Assembly: GCA_000149265.1 (NCBI GenBank)
Contig: CH003025.1
Location: 433,949 to 497,948, forward strand
Direction: 5' to 3'
DNA: 64,000 bases
Origin: Ciona savignyi
Lineage: Eukaryota > Chordata > Ascidiacea > Phlebobranchia > Cionidae
The translations under genes were made by a program, and so were the position numbers. This document shows, piece after piece, positions 46,301-55,412 of the stretch. The stretch's first letter is position 1. Every line of letters begins with the position of its first letter. The notes beneath the pieces were generated by a model. It was given only the letters and a program-made list of their open reading frames with translations. It had not been told where the DNA came from and made no database searches.

Positions 46301-49300
46301 GTAACGAGAGCGCCGCTACAGAAGATGCCTTTAATAGATGTGCCATTTAAGAGGGTGGCAGTGGATCTGATTGGACCGATACATCCTCCAAGCGAAGGCG
46401 GTCACCGATTTGTTTTAACACTAGTGGATTATGCCACTCGTTACCCAGAAGCTGTTCCGCTAAAGACTATCACAACTGAGGCTGTAGCTGAAGCCCTCGT
46501 GGACATGTATAGCCGACTTGGAATACCCGATGAGGTGTTAAGTGATATGGGAGCCCAGCTTATATCCGATTGCATGAGGGAGGTGGAGCGCTTACTGAAG
46601 ATAAATCACTTGTCAACGACCCCGTATCATCCGATGTGCAACGGCCTTGTGGAGAAATTTAATGGAACACTTAAACGCATGCTAAAACGTCTGTGCTGTG
46701 ATGAACCGAAGCAGTGGCATCGTTATATAAATGCTTTGTTATTTGCCTACAGAGAAGTGCCACAGGAAGGAACAGGATTTTCGCCCTTTGAATTGCTCTA
46801 CGGAAGGACAGTCCGTGGGCCAATGTCAATTTTAAGGGAAATGTGGGCCAATGGCGCGACCGAGTCAAGCGTGCAGTGTAGTTATCGTTATGTGTTCGAC
46901 TTAAGGCAGAGATTGGAAGAAACAATGAAGTTAGCACAGGAGGAGCTACTCAAGTCACAGATCAAGAACAAGCGTCATTTTGACAAGAAATCTAAACCGC
47001 GGTGTTTGGAAGAGAACGACTGTGTACTAGTTCTGCTTCCAACGGATAACAACAAACTTTTGATGCACTGGAAAGGGCCATTTACGGTAGAGCGAAAAGT
47101 TGGCTTAAATGACTATGCGTTAAACATAGCTGGGAAAAGAAAGACTTTCCATATTAATATGCTGAAAAAGTACTATGCCAGGGAAGAAGATGGCAATAAG
47201 GAGCAAAGAAGCAGCTCAGCCAAGGCTTGCTGCGCGATGTACGACGACAACGACGGGATGCAAGAATCGGAAGGAGAGGACCTCTTGGAACTGTGTCCAC
47301 TTCCGTCTAACGAATCGGTACAGGACATTAGATTCGGAGAGCAGTTGTCGCAGGAGCAAGTAAATGGAGCGACAAAACTTGCAAAGACGTATGCAAGGGT
47401 GTTTGATGATTTGCCGGGCAAAATAGACTGCGTGGAGCATAGGATAAAATTAACGGAAGATAAGCCGATAAGGAGCAAGCCTTATCCGGTGCCGTTTAAA
47501 ATCCGAGAAGAACTGGCCAAAGACATTAAAGAAATGCTACGTCTAGGGATAATTCGACGTTCCAATTCACCGTATGCATCGGCGGTCGTCGTAGTAAAGA
47601 AAAAGGATGGGACGAATAGAATCTGTATTGATTACCGTAAGCTGAACAAGATTACCGTGTTTGATCCCGAGCCTATGGTTACGGCTGCGGATGTGTTTGA
47701 GAAGTTATCTGGGGATAAGTATTTTACCACCATTGATCTGACAAAGGGATATTGGCAAGTTCCCGTTGCGAAGGAGGATATTCAAAAGACTGCATTCGTT
47801 ACAACGGAAGGAAGTTACGAATTTTTAAAGATGCCGTTTGGCATGGTTAATTCTGGTGCAACGTTCGTGCGTGCTATGCGCGAATTGCTAAAGGGGATCG
47901 ATCACGTGGAGAACTATATTGATGACGTGATAGTACATACAAGCACATGGGAGCAACATTTGGAGGCATTAAAGTTGCTGCTAAAGCGCCTATTTGAGGC
48001 TGGTGTGACGGTCAAACCATCAAAATGTTTGATCGGAGCCGAACGTGTCGACTTTCTGGGGCATAATATTGCGGAAGGAGTGATAGGTCTGCAAAAGGAC
48101 AATGTACAGAAAATACGAGATGCGGCAAGACCTACGACGAAGCAAGAAGTCCGCTCATTCCTCGGCCTCACGGGTTACTACAGGGATTACATCCCCAACT
48201 ATGCGACGATTGCGGTCCCGTTGACTGACCTAACGAAAAAGGGTGGGCCGAACACAGTAAGATGGGATGAAGAAGAAGAAACTGCATTTCAGTCATTGAA
48301 GAAGCACTTGACCAGCAAACCAATATTAAGGCTGCCGGACACGAATAAACAATTCGTACTGAGGACCGACGCGTCGGATAAAGGCGTGGGCGGTGTTTTG
48401 CTGCAGGAGCACGATGGAAAGTTGTTCCCTGTGAGTTACGCCAGCAGGAAGCTGAGCCGTGCGGAGACCAATTACTCAACAATCGAAAAAGAGTGTCTCG
48501 GAATTGTGTGGTCGGTCAAGAAATTCTACCTATATTTGTATGGAAACGAGTTCGTACTACAAACTGATCATCAACCGCTTGTATACCTGGAGAGCGCGAA
48601 ATATACAAACAGTAGAGTTATGAGATGGGCTATGTTTCTCCAGAACTATCGCATAAGATACGAATGTATAAAGGGGTCACTTAATGTTGGTGCGGATTTT
48701 ATGAGCCGAATTAACTGATTTAAAGCGTGCTGTTGTGCTGTGTTTTTCGTTTAAGCTGTATAAGTTCGTTTATTTATTTATTGTGAAATAGTTTTGTGCG
48801 TTGATTTCGAAATCAGATGATTTCGCTTAAATGGGGGGTGATGTCACAAACTAGAGTGTACAGTAATTAAGTTTTGTATTGCGCAACCTACTTTAAAACG
48901 TTGTTTTTCAAATTATTACCGTGGCTATGTGACGTCACAATGCATAAGTTATTGTCGTTCGTTTTGATGTTTTTCATGAAACGTGGCATTCGGAAAAGTA
49001 CAGTAAACAGAGCGGTAGTGTTGTAAACTTTGTGTTATTCTGATCGCGCTTAAGAATAACTGCAGACCTTTAGAGTTTAGTAACCGACAATAGTCACGTC
49101 TATCAGGAATCAAGACCTGAAACGCGACAAGGACTACATGTAAAATCCACCGAAATATATAGTTCGGATATTAAAAAAAAATGTAAGATGGGTGTATACA
49201 TAATTGTGTCACTGCTTGACCAAAGGTCTACTTTATTTGTCGGTGGTTGGATATCTATATTATAAATTCTATTCATACCCTTAGCCGGTAAACCTTAATG

Positions 49301-50288
49301 ACATTTATGCGCGTTACGACACGACACCACATTGTTAATCGTTTGCCATTCAGTATTAAACCCCGAACTGTAAACAATGTATGTAACGTGTTAGGCTGCT
49401 TTCGTAATCACATGTTGTGATTTTGAATTGCAAAATAATATACATACAAAATGTCAGTATTGTGTCACACTGGTCAGTGTAATCTGACCACCATCAGTTT
49501 ACTTGATTTTTTTCCTAACAGATTACATCACAGTAACTGCCACTCTTCAATATAGCGTCGACTTTGATTGGAATGTACAATTCTCTTCGAACAATTCCAA
49601 AGTATCTCATGTTTATAACCAAGGAACTTCTCTCGTGCCTGCCAACCAAAGTAACCCAACTCTTCAGCCTCGCCTTACCAGTTCTAGACAAAATGGTCAC
49701 CGGTATCTTGTTTTCAATAATGACCCATCTCCTAAGCTCATCGTGAATATTGATCTAAACCCAATTCCTGGGCAACAAGACTTAATAACTGTGTTCATTG
49801 CTTACAGGATCGACAATAGACCCCATATTGCGCCGAATTCATTTATAAACGGTCTTTTTGGAAATGACAACCTTGGCTGGGATAAGTTTGTCATATTCGG
49901 TATACAGTTTAATGGACCTTTGATTGTGAGTGGGGCTAATCCAGATAGAATAATAATAACTTCTTTTCCTGTAAATGCAAACCCAACAACCCTTGGTGCT
50001 TGGAATATTCTTAGCGTTCAATGGAATGTCGATGGTGGTGTTGGCGCCAGTAGTGTTTGGTGCAACGGAAAATTACTTCAACGGTTTCAAGCCAGGACGT
50101 CTCCCTCAGATACAGTGTTCACGATCGGAAGTGCAGATGCTACCGGGCAATATCATTCACTGTTGTCGATCGGGGAACTTATACTATTCCGGGGAATCGT
50201 GATCACGGACGTGGTAATGAAGGAATACCACCAGCACCTTGTTAATAAGTGGGGCGTGATTGCTGATCCAATTAGTGTTTATATTTAA
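43384..50288 (+). CDS. X3: secreted lectin-like protein, intron 2 invaded by a retrotransposon
   Basis: Exons are 43384-43438, 43543-43818 and 49522-50288, with lengths identical to X1 and 365 residues. Signal peptide MIFVFVLMNIIFSTEAFT; module with CLSFVPYH, ATARPYNPTG and LERTDRDSGW...IDWELFTVSG; ConA/LamG-like C-terminus as in X1. Exon 3 differs from X1 mainly around NDNLGWDKFVIFGIQFNGPL. Intron 2 holds the whole 5.1-kb LTR element in the same orientation, so it is 5.7 kb instead of about 0.6 kb. Splice sites are intact. Whether the element's own promoter and poly(A) signals disturb expression cannot be read from the sequence. Confidence 0.85.
44033..44320 (+). repeat. 5' LTR
   Basis: 288 bp from TGTCACAAACTAGAG to AAACGCGACA. 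It includes a perfect CRE-like TGACGTCA at 44121-44128. I found no difference from the 3' LTR when reading them side by side. Confidence 0.95.
44121..44128. promoter_or_regulatory. CRE-like site in the 5' LTR
   Basis: The palindrome TGACGTCA is the full binding site of CREB/ATF-type factors. It recurs in the 3' LTR at 48930-48937. Role in LTR transcription is inferred. Confidence 0.4.
44323..44340 (+). promoter_or_regulatory. Primer-binding site, tRNA-Pro type
   Basis: TGGGGGCCTGTCCGGGAT begins two bases after the 5' LTR. It agrees at 16 of 18 positions with the well-known tRNA-Pro primer-binding site of gammaretroviruses, differing by a CT/TC exchange in the middle. Confidence 0.75.
44378..48718 (+). 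CDS. Gag-Pol polyprotein in one frame, integrase before reverse transcriptase
   Basis: One uninterrupted ORF encodes 1446 residues; M11 (44408) is an alternative start. In order it shows: a charged coiled-coil region (about 30-90); capsid-type Gag with a SCAN-like stretch (about 105-275); two CCHC zinc knuckles (C298-C301-H306-C311 and C325-C328-H333-C338); an aspartic protease with DTG at D407; an integrase with zinc-binding H593/H600/C630/C633, catalytic D663, D723 and E759, and a GPY/F-like WKGPF at 898-902; a reverse transcriptase (about 1030-1210) with D1120 and YIDD at 1180-1183; and RNase H (about 1325-1446) with TDAS at D1331. All listed catalytic residues are present. Usual Ty3/gypsy elements have integrase last. 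There is no frameshift or stop between gag and pol, so the Gag to Pol ratio must be set by other means. Confidence 0.95.
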   Translation: MFVVEKEQFNMEKLIEAGKQLGLADEALLRFISEQQAIEREERSRERREAREAEERKVQAERETEERKMQAEREYQLNLRKIELQIAEVNATRSPPAVGVAGKAKAPRLPAFVDGKDELDSYLLRFERFATSSRWEKSEWATSLSALLTGRALDVYSRLSDTAAVEYDLLKQALLNRYDLTEEGYRCKFREAKPEKDESSEQFIIRLTNYLTKWVEMSGSTTSWEEVSALLVKEQFIQTCPKELSIYLREQAPKSLDSLSTIADQFLNAHSRNLSSTGNRGASRTMSDQWNTPADVQCFSCKQRGHTARECPQLKGDASRMIRRCFICDRTGHLAKDCKCRSSIRSPAKQVGSAGETLNSRRKSDAKDDKGRKKVVCEPDEVPDDVMRKLPVRKGLVGDHFVDTLRDTGCTGVIVKREFVDDSQLTGSKGFVTLLDSTTVKAEVANITVDTPFYKGSVEAFCLPNTLHDLIIGNVPGARSPDDPYPTWETSCAVQTRSEKLKKEAKPLRIRKGIPWTVTDKDGFEEAQKADSTLESLWTAEDTRVKGEQVTSFKVEEGLLYRMFQHPKVNNGKWLRQLVVPQNLRPKVLEIAHESIMGGHMGIKKTLDKVTSNFYWPGIRDDVKRFCRSCDICQRTVNKGSVTRAPLQKMPLIDVPFKRVAVDLIGPIHPPSEGGHRFVLTLVDYATRYPEAVPLKTITTEAVAEALVDMYSRLGIPDEVLSDMGAQLISDCMREVERLLKINHLSTTPYHPMCNGLVEKFNGTLKRMLKRLCCDEPKQWHRYINALLFAYREVPQEGTGFSPFELLYGRTVRGPMSILREMWANGATESSVQCSYRYVFDLRQRLEETMKLAQEELLKSQIKNKRHFDKKSKPRCLEENDCVLVLLPTDNNKLLMHWKGPFTVERKVGLNDYALNIAGKRKTFHINMLKKYYAREEDGNKEQRSSSAKACCAMYDDNDGMQESEGEDLLELCPLPSNESVQDIRFGEQLSQEQVNGATKLAKTYARVFDDLPGKIDCVEHRIKLTEDKPIRSKPYPVPFKIREELAKDIKEMLRLGIIRRSNSPYASAVVVVKKKDGTNRICIDYRKLNKITVFDPEPMVTAADVFEKLSGDKYFTTIDLTKGYWQVPVAKEDIQKTAFVTTEGSYEFLKMPFGMVNSGATFVRAMRELLKGIDHVENYIDDVIVHTSTWEQHLEALKLLLKRLFEAGVTVKPSKCLIGAERVDFLGHNIAEGVIGLQKDNVQKIRDAARPTTKQEVRSFLGLTGYYRDYIPNYATIAVPLTDLTKKGGPNTVRWDEEEETAFQSLKKHLTSKPILRLPDTNKQFVLRTDASDKGVGGVLLQEHDGKLFPVSYASRKLSRAETNYSTIEKECLGIVWSVKKFYLYLYGNEFVLQTDHQPLVYLESAKYTNSRVMRWAMFLQNYRIRYECIKGSLNVGADFMSRIN
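48829..48841 (+). promoter_or_regulatory. Polypurine tract
   Basis: AAATGGGGGGTGA directly precedes the 3' LTR, the expected place for plus-strand primer formation in reverse transcription. Confidence 0.7.
48842..49129 (+). repeat. 3' LTR
   Basis: 288 bp, same ends and apparently the same sequence as 44033-44320. Confidence 0.95.
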
Positions 50289-50340
50289 ATTCAAAAGATT
50301 TGGCTTTGCAAGTCTTAACAAAAATGACTTTGTTTTGATG

Positions 50341-50346
50341 AATAAA
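50341..50346 (+). promoter_or_regulatory. Polyadenylation signal of X3
   Basis: AATAAA 52 bases after the stop, homologous to that of X1. Confidence 0.6.
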
Positions 50347-50790
50347 AACCCTTGTTTTATTTAAGATATGTAATGTGAACTGTAACTATGTTAGTCGATT
50401 GTAAACTAATTTTGTCTTATTTGACAGTAAACATCCCCATGTTATTTCAACCTACTATAAAACTAGGGAGTGTAAACCACTACCATTTGTAAAACACACT
50501 TTGACTGTATATACACATAACATATAGTTTATGCTTAACAGACAACTATATCCCAAATGAAATGAACACTAGTAATCTCAATCGAGTAACTCACGTTACT
50601 TGTAATTCTTAGTTGCACAGTATTACGGTTTTAAATGTAAAAGTGTTTCGTTTAATCATTATAGATTAATAAATAAAAGTAATAAAACAATAAGTATTTT
50701 ATGTTAGAGAGTGCCGAAACGTGGTTAACCACCACTATCTGTAAGACACCCTTAGCACAATTGGTATCTTTTATACGCCGTGTATGTAGT
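50347..50790. other. 3' flank of X3
   Basis: Paralogous to 13533-13985. The match stops at GTGTATGTAGT, where a terminal-inverted-repeat element begins. Confidence 0.6.
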
Positions 50791-50791
50791 T

Positions 50792-51665
50792 ATGGGTCCC
50801 ATTTGGAAAAATGGGACACATATTGTTTTTGTATGCACAGACTAAAATTTTGGGTGATAAATCCAGGGGAATTCCCCTGGCACGTTAAAAACCAAAACGG
50901 TATTTTTTTCTAAAAAATTAGCTCTTTTGCGCATAGCGTTTGAACGGTAGCCTTAATTTGAATCAGATTTAATAAAATGTAAGTGCATTAGTAGCTGATT
51001 TAACACCTAAAAGAAATAAAAAATTACCTAGGAAAATACCCTAAAAAATAAGCTTTTGTTGTCAAATCATGATTGTGACAGGCATGCCATGTCGACCCGA
51101 CATCTACAAGAAGAAAAAATGTATGCGCAATCAAACTTTGTTATTTATTAAAAAAATTTAGCTTTTCTGCGCATATCGCTTAAACAGCAGCTCCAATTTG
51201 AATTAGATTTGGTAAAATGTTAGACCATTAAACACTCTGTTCCAATTAAAAAAAAGAAATAATTTATTAGGGTAATTCCTTTAAAAACGAAGATATGTTT
51301 CCGAATTATGATTGTAACAGGTATGCCATATCGTACTGACATCTTCAACAAGGAGATCGACAAATCAGACAAGGAGATCGACAAATCAGATTAAAACATT
51401 AAGAATTGTTATATAACATAACCCACATAGGTATAAATAGAAACTTACGTAATAAACCCAGTAGAAACTCATCTACTAAACCCAGTAATTCCCTGAAACC
51501 ACGAAAAACTAAATCGGGCTGTTTTGGGAATTTAGCTTCATTTCAATACAGCGCTTAAAAGGAAGCTTTAACTTAAAACATTTGTGGTGAATTTTTGGTA
51601 AATTTAAGACGTTTATTTTTTACCTTCACTGAAAAGAAGTTTGGTTTAATAACTATGGGACCCAT
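50792..51665. mobile_element. Fold-back-like element between inverted flanks
   Basis: The ends are ATGGGTCCCAT (50792-50802) and ATGGGACCCAT (51655-51665). The left end forms a perfect 9-bp hairpin GTCCCATTT-ggaa-AAATGGGAC. Inside, 50910-51120 and 51151-51365 are diverged direct repeats, and AAGGAGATCGACAAATCAG occurs twice near 51350-51390. No target duplication is seen. Instead the flank 51666-51815 is a diverged inverted copy of the left flank 50701-50790 (both contain TATGTAGTTT-like sequence and GTGGTTAACCAC-like sequence). No protein is encoded. Confidence 0.6.
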
Positions 51666-51847
51666 GCGTTTATGCTTGCAGAAACAAACTACATACTCAG
51701 TGTATTAAATTCAAAATGTGGTTAGAGACCCTGTAACATGAATATATGGCATACAACAGGTGTTTTACAAATAGTTGTGGTTAAACACGTGGTTGACACT
51801 CTCTAGTATTTGAACTATGTTACTAACGGCCGGGACGTGGCTATTGG

Positions 51848-52134
51848 ACGCTGTGTATTCCGGTAGTTTCAGTACTGTCCTATCTTCTTCCCAACCCAAA
51901 AGAAAGGTGAACGTCGTTTACAACATGAATATTTGCCTGAGTTCGGCGCCTCGTAAGATGAACGCAACTGCACGAGTTGGGACTGCAGGAGAACAAGCTA
52001 CCTTCAACGCGACAGTCATTAGCAGATCTACGTTGAGCACATTGGTTGAACTGGAACGAACCGATAAACCTACAGGATGGAGTTCCACGCAAATTATCAT
52101 TGACTGGACCATTTACGTCAAGCCGACGTTTTAA
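51848..52134 (+). pseudogene. Y4: isolated exon 4 of a Y gene
   Basis: All 287 bases of exon 4 are present and open (NICLSSAP, MNATARVGTAGEQATFN, LERTDKPTGW...IDWTIYVKPTF). The acceptor sequence TCTTACAG found in Y1-Y3 is missing, and exons 1-3 do not occur in the 1.5 kb between X3 and this exon. It is best read as a fragment created at the junction of the two tandem units, although it could be joined to an upstream exon in a new transcript. Confidence 0.7.
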
Positions 52135-53475
52135 ACGTAAAGAACAGTCATCGGCGTAACCAATCTGCTGGGTGTATTGGACAAAATCCGAACTGAGTCT
52201 GTCTAAATGTTTGCTTTGTGTATATATTTAAAGTTATTTAAACAAGGCGTAATTTCGATTTCTTTATCATCGTAGTAGCGTGGGGCGGAAGACAAGTAGA
52301 CAGACGTCACAATACTTAATCCTAAGTTAGTTAAATACACTTTATTTTTGGCAAATATTCGCCACTAACGTTAACTAATATTACCAGCGTGGNNNNNNNN
52401 NNNNNNNNNNNNNNNNNNNNNNNNNNNNNNNNNNNNNNNNNNNNNNNNNNNNNNNNNNNNNNNNNNNNNNNNNNNNNNNNNNNNNNNNNNNNTTGCTTTT
52501 CGACATAGCTTGTTCTTTAACTTTTAAAAATGATTAATATAAGATAATTTAAGGGATATTAATTTTTTTGCCTTATCTATTCGGTGAGACATTTGGTTAG
52601 GCGCAACTCAGATTTTTCTGAATGCAGAATGTATAAGTTCTGTTAATTTTGCTTCACTTATTTAAAGCATTGGGAAGAGAATACACAAGTTTAAAAAAAA
52701 TCAAATTTCTTTTTTTATAAATAGGAAGAGGCGTCTACAAAACGGCTAATACAATACAAGCCAAGAGTTTTTCTAAACGTAATAAAACGCTTAATGAAAG
52801 CACGTCAACCGAAGTGTTATCATAAATGTAATTTTCCTAGAAACTTTGCAAGACGAATTCAAGAGTCAGTTGTCTATACATACCTCTTTCTTGGCACGAT
52901 ATACACACATTAGCCTTTATTGTGTAGATTAATAATGTCGTAGTGCCAGAGCACATACCGTAAAACCTATATTTTACTGCCATGGCGCTCTATTACTTAA
53001 CTTTTTCTTAAAAGTGACGTTCTATTAGAGGTGACGTTTAATTAGAGCTTGGCGCTCTATTTTTCGACTAGCTTGTCAGAAAAGAAAAAAAATCAAACTA
53101 TTGTTATGCGCCACACGGGCGTGAGTTCGTTTAAATATACCGGTAAAATAAAAATTCTTACTTCTGTTTGGTCATGCCGTTTAGAAGGCACAAGGGAGAC
53201 TGCTATTGATTAATCTTTCCTTTATTCAATTTAAATTGTTTGCTTACCGCATTACCGTTCCTTATCGTGACGTGATAATGCATTGTTACTACCGGTTATG
53301 TCAAACAACAAAACAAAACAAACACGTCATCTATTTTAAACTGTTTACCAATTCCATAGTGCCCTTTCACTTTATGTACAATTTAGTTAAGATTTCACGT
53401 GCCACCATCAGTTAACTAGGCGTATATGAGCGTTTTTGTGTATTTTGGTTATGGCAGGCAAATAATTCGTACCAA
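52135..53475. other. 3' flank of Y4, second unit, with an assembly gap
   Basis: Paralogous to 28062-28993 and 31290-31400. 52393-52492 is a 100-N gap. Sites corresponding to the hAT insertion at 29002 and to the unique segment 30200-31290 are empty here. No gene is seen. Confidence 0.55.
52393..52492. other. Assembly gap (100 N)
   Basis: Lies in the Y4 3' flank, at a place that is continuous in the paralogous flanks of Y2 and Y3. Confidence 0.99.
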
Positions 53476-53731
53476 TCAGTTTTTTGCTTTTTTTAAAGGT
53501 GGCGATTCACTAATAACACTATCGGTACTTTTCGTGCACGAATTGCTCAAAATAAGTTCACTTTGTAGTTCATGTTCCTTCTCGTCTACGAGTTTCCGCA
53601 CGTACACGGCGCATTTTGCAGTTTTTCGAGTGAAACCGTGAACGATCGCAGACCTGCAGTTGGAACCTACACTGTGGGGGTGCAGGTTTTCAGTTAGACC
53701 AAACAACGTGTTGAGATTAGCCACATCGTTT
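53476..53731 (-). other. Exon-like open frame of unknown gene, second-unit copy
   Basis: The acceptor TTTTATTTCAG is kept and the frame is open for 84 codons, ending ESPPLKKAKN. Compared with 31398-31713 many codons differ by replacement changes (for example KLVDEKEHELQSELILSNSC here). Confidence 0.35.
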
Positions 53732-53884
53732 CTGAAATAAAATTTTTAGGTTAGCAGTTTAATTTTTTCTTTTTTATTATAAACCGCAAAGACAGTCTAC
53801 CGACAGGTAGTTAAGTCGACCTACAAACACTGATAAATTTTAATTCAAAAGATTAGTCTGGCAGGTAAGTGTGTTGATGACCAG

Positions 53885-53948
53885 TCAATTAACCCCTTAC
53901 AACTGAACCCCTACAACTGAACCCCTTTCAACTGAACCCCTTTCAACT
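53885..53948. repeat. Minisatellite, about four units
   Basis: Same unit as at 31870-32026 with fewer copies, next to the same truncation point. Confidence 0.75.
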
Positions 53949-53950
53949 GA

Positions 53951-55412
53951 TTTTGCTTTTCCATCTCGTGCCATGCTTCTATATAACCAAACAAACCAGT
54001 GCTATTGGAACCACCGATATAGGAATACAACATACCGGACTGCCTGTAGACTTTCTAAATCAAATATTTTAGTTTATGTATGGTAAATATAATCAAGATT
54101 AACACAGCAAACTTCAATACTTGATTTCTTCGGCTAAAGTTTCTTGTTTTGGTTTGATTGTTGTTTCATATTTGGAATTTTTTGGGATTAAATAAATTTT
54201 GCTGCCACATAGCATGGAGGGCAGCAAATTTCCTAAATTGTTGAAACTTGGCATGATCTAAAAGAAAGTAGAGTAAAATACTGAAACAGTAAATCAGAGT
54301 TTCTAAATCAACATACTGGATCAGTACTTCGGAGTAAAAGGTGGCTGTCAAGACCAAGTTCCCTGGCTGCAACAGCAGTTGCTCTGCAGTGGTTTGATTG
54401 CATGCTGCCACAAGTTATAACAGATTTGCAACCGCGAGAAACTGCACTTGCAAGGATAAACTCCAGTTTACGAACCTGAATTAAGGTTTGCAGTTTAGTA
54501 AACCTACAACCGATATTTAATTTAAATTTCGATTGCTAAATATTGGTCATTCACCTAGGTTTGGCGGCCGCGTCCGCTATATTCATTCATTTATATCCTT
54601 TTTTTACTGACGTGTTCTAACGACTGTTTGTTTTGCCGTCTTTTCCTGTTCCTGTATCGTGATTATATTCGTTTGCCATTTTTAAAAACTGGGGCAAAAA
54701 ATGAATAAACTAAACTATAAGTATCATTTAGTCATCAGTAAGAAGTAGGATAGGATATTTATCTGTGTAAAGGGGAAAACCAAGGGGGTTAATGTACAGG
54801 CAATCATCAGATTACCCCGCACCCATCATAGAGTCACCGGAGCTAGTTCACAACTGACTAGCTAGCAACCAGTTTTTGGCTGAAGGACGTCGCACTAACC
54901 CACTATCTCAATTACTCCGATACAAATGTAATATGTTTATTTTTCTCATGAAATTAAATATTAATCAATAAAAAACATTACAGGTAAGAAACAGCGAAAG
55001 ACAGAAAGTCATTGAGTCAGATGTCCCTAACAAGTAACTATTCTAGCCAGCTAGGGTGAGATTAAAATACATAACTATACATATAAAAACTTTAACAAAA
55101 ACAGAAGTTAATTAGTACCATACCTTATTTCCACTAAGGGTGCTTCCAGTCAAATCATCCCTTTTGATAAACAACTCCACATGTGCAGGCACATTGTTCA
55201 GTGTCCATTTATGTATGGGGGTTGGTAATTGTGCAAGCTAAATGTTTTAAATGCCACGTTTCAATTTTTGAAGTGGTAAAGCAAAAATAATTAGTATCTT
55301 ACAGTACTGGTACCTGAATTCTTTTTTCTGGAATACTCTTTAACTTCTCCGCCCATGTTGGTGGTTGGTAATCAGTTAAAGAATGGTAATTTTTTGGTTG
55401 AAATGTGCACAT
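53951..55412 (-). pseudogene. Truncated D-cysteine desulfhydrase-like copy, second unit
   Basis: Contains exon 1 (ATG at 55412) to the first part of exon 5, with the same breakpoint as 32027-33433. The motifs SGNKVRKLEF (across exons 2/3) and CGSMQSNH are readable; CGSGGS and everything after are missing. The intron holds the same SINE remnant. Loss of the C-terminal part preceded the unit duplication. Confidence 0.8.

Larger units (their letters stand above)
44028..49134 (+). mobile_element. Gmr1/Cigr-type LTR retrotransposon with 5-bp target duplication
   Basis: The element proper is 44033-49129 (5097 bp), flanked by AGGAC at 44028-44032 and 49130-49134. LTRs of 288 bp start TG and end CA. 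It has a primer-binding site, one gag-pol ORF and a purine tract. X1 retains the empty site with a single AGGAC (12316-12320). Because the domain order is Gag-protease-integrase-RT-RNase H, it belongs to the Gmr1-like branch of Ty3/gypsy elements described from deuterostomes. The two LTRs look identical by eye, indicating a very recent insertion and probable competence. Confidence 0.95.

Noticed and set aside
45169..48482. Antisense open frames across the retrotransposon
   Set aside because: They are shadows of the long gag-pol frame, with no domains or promoters.
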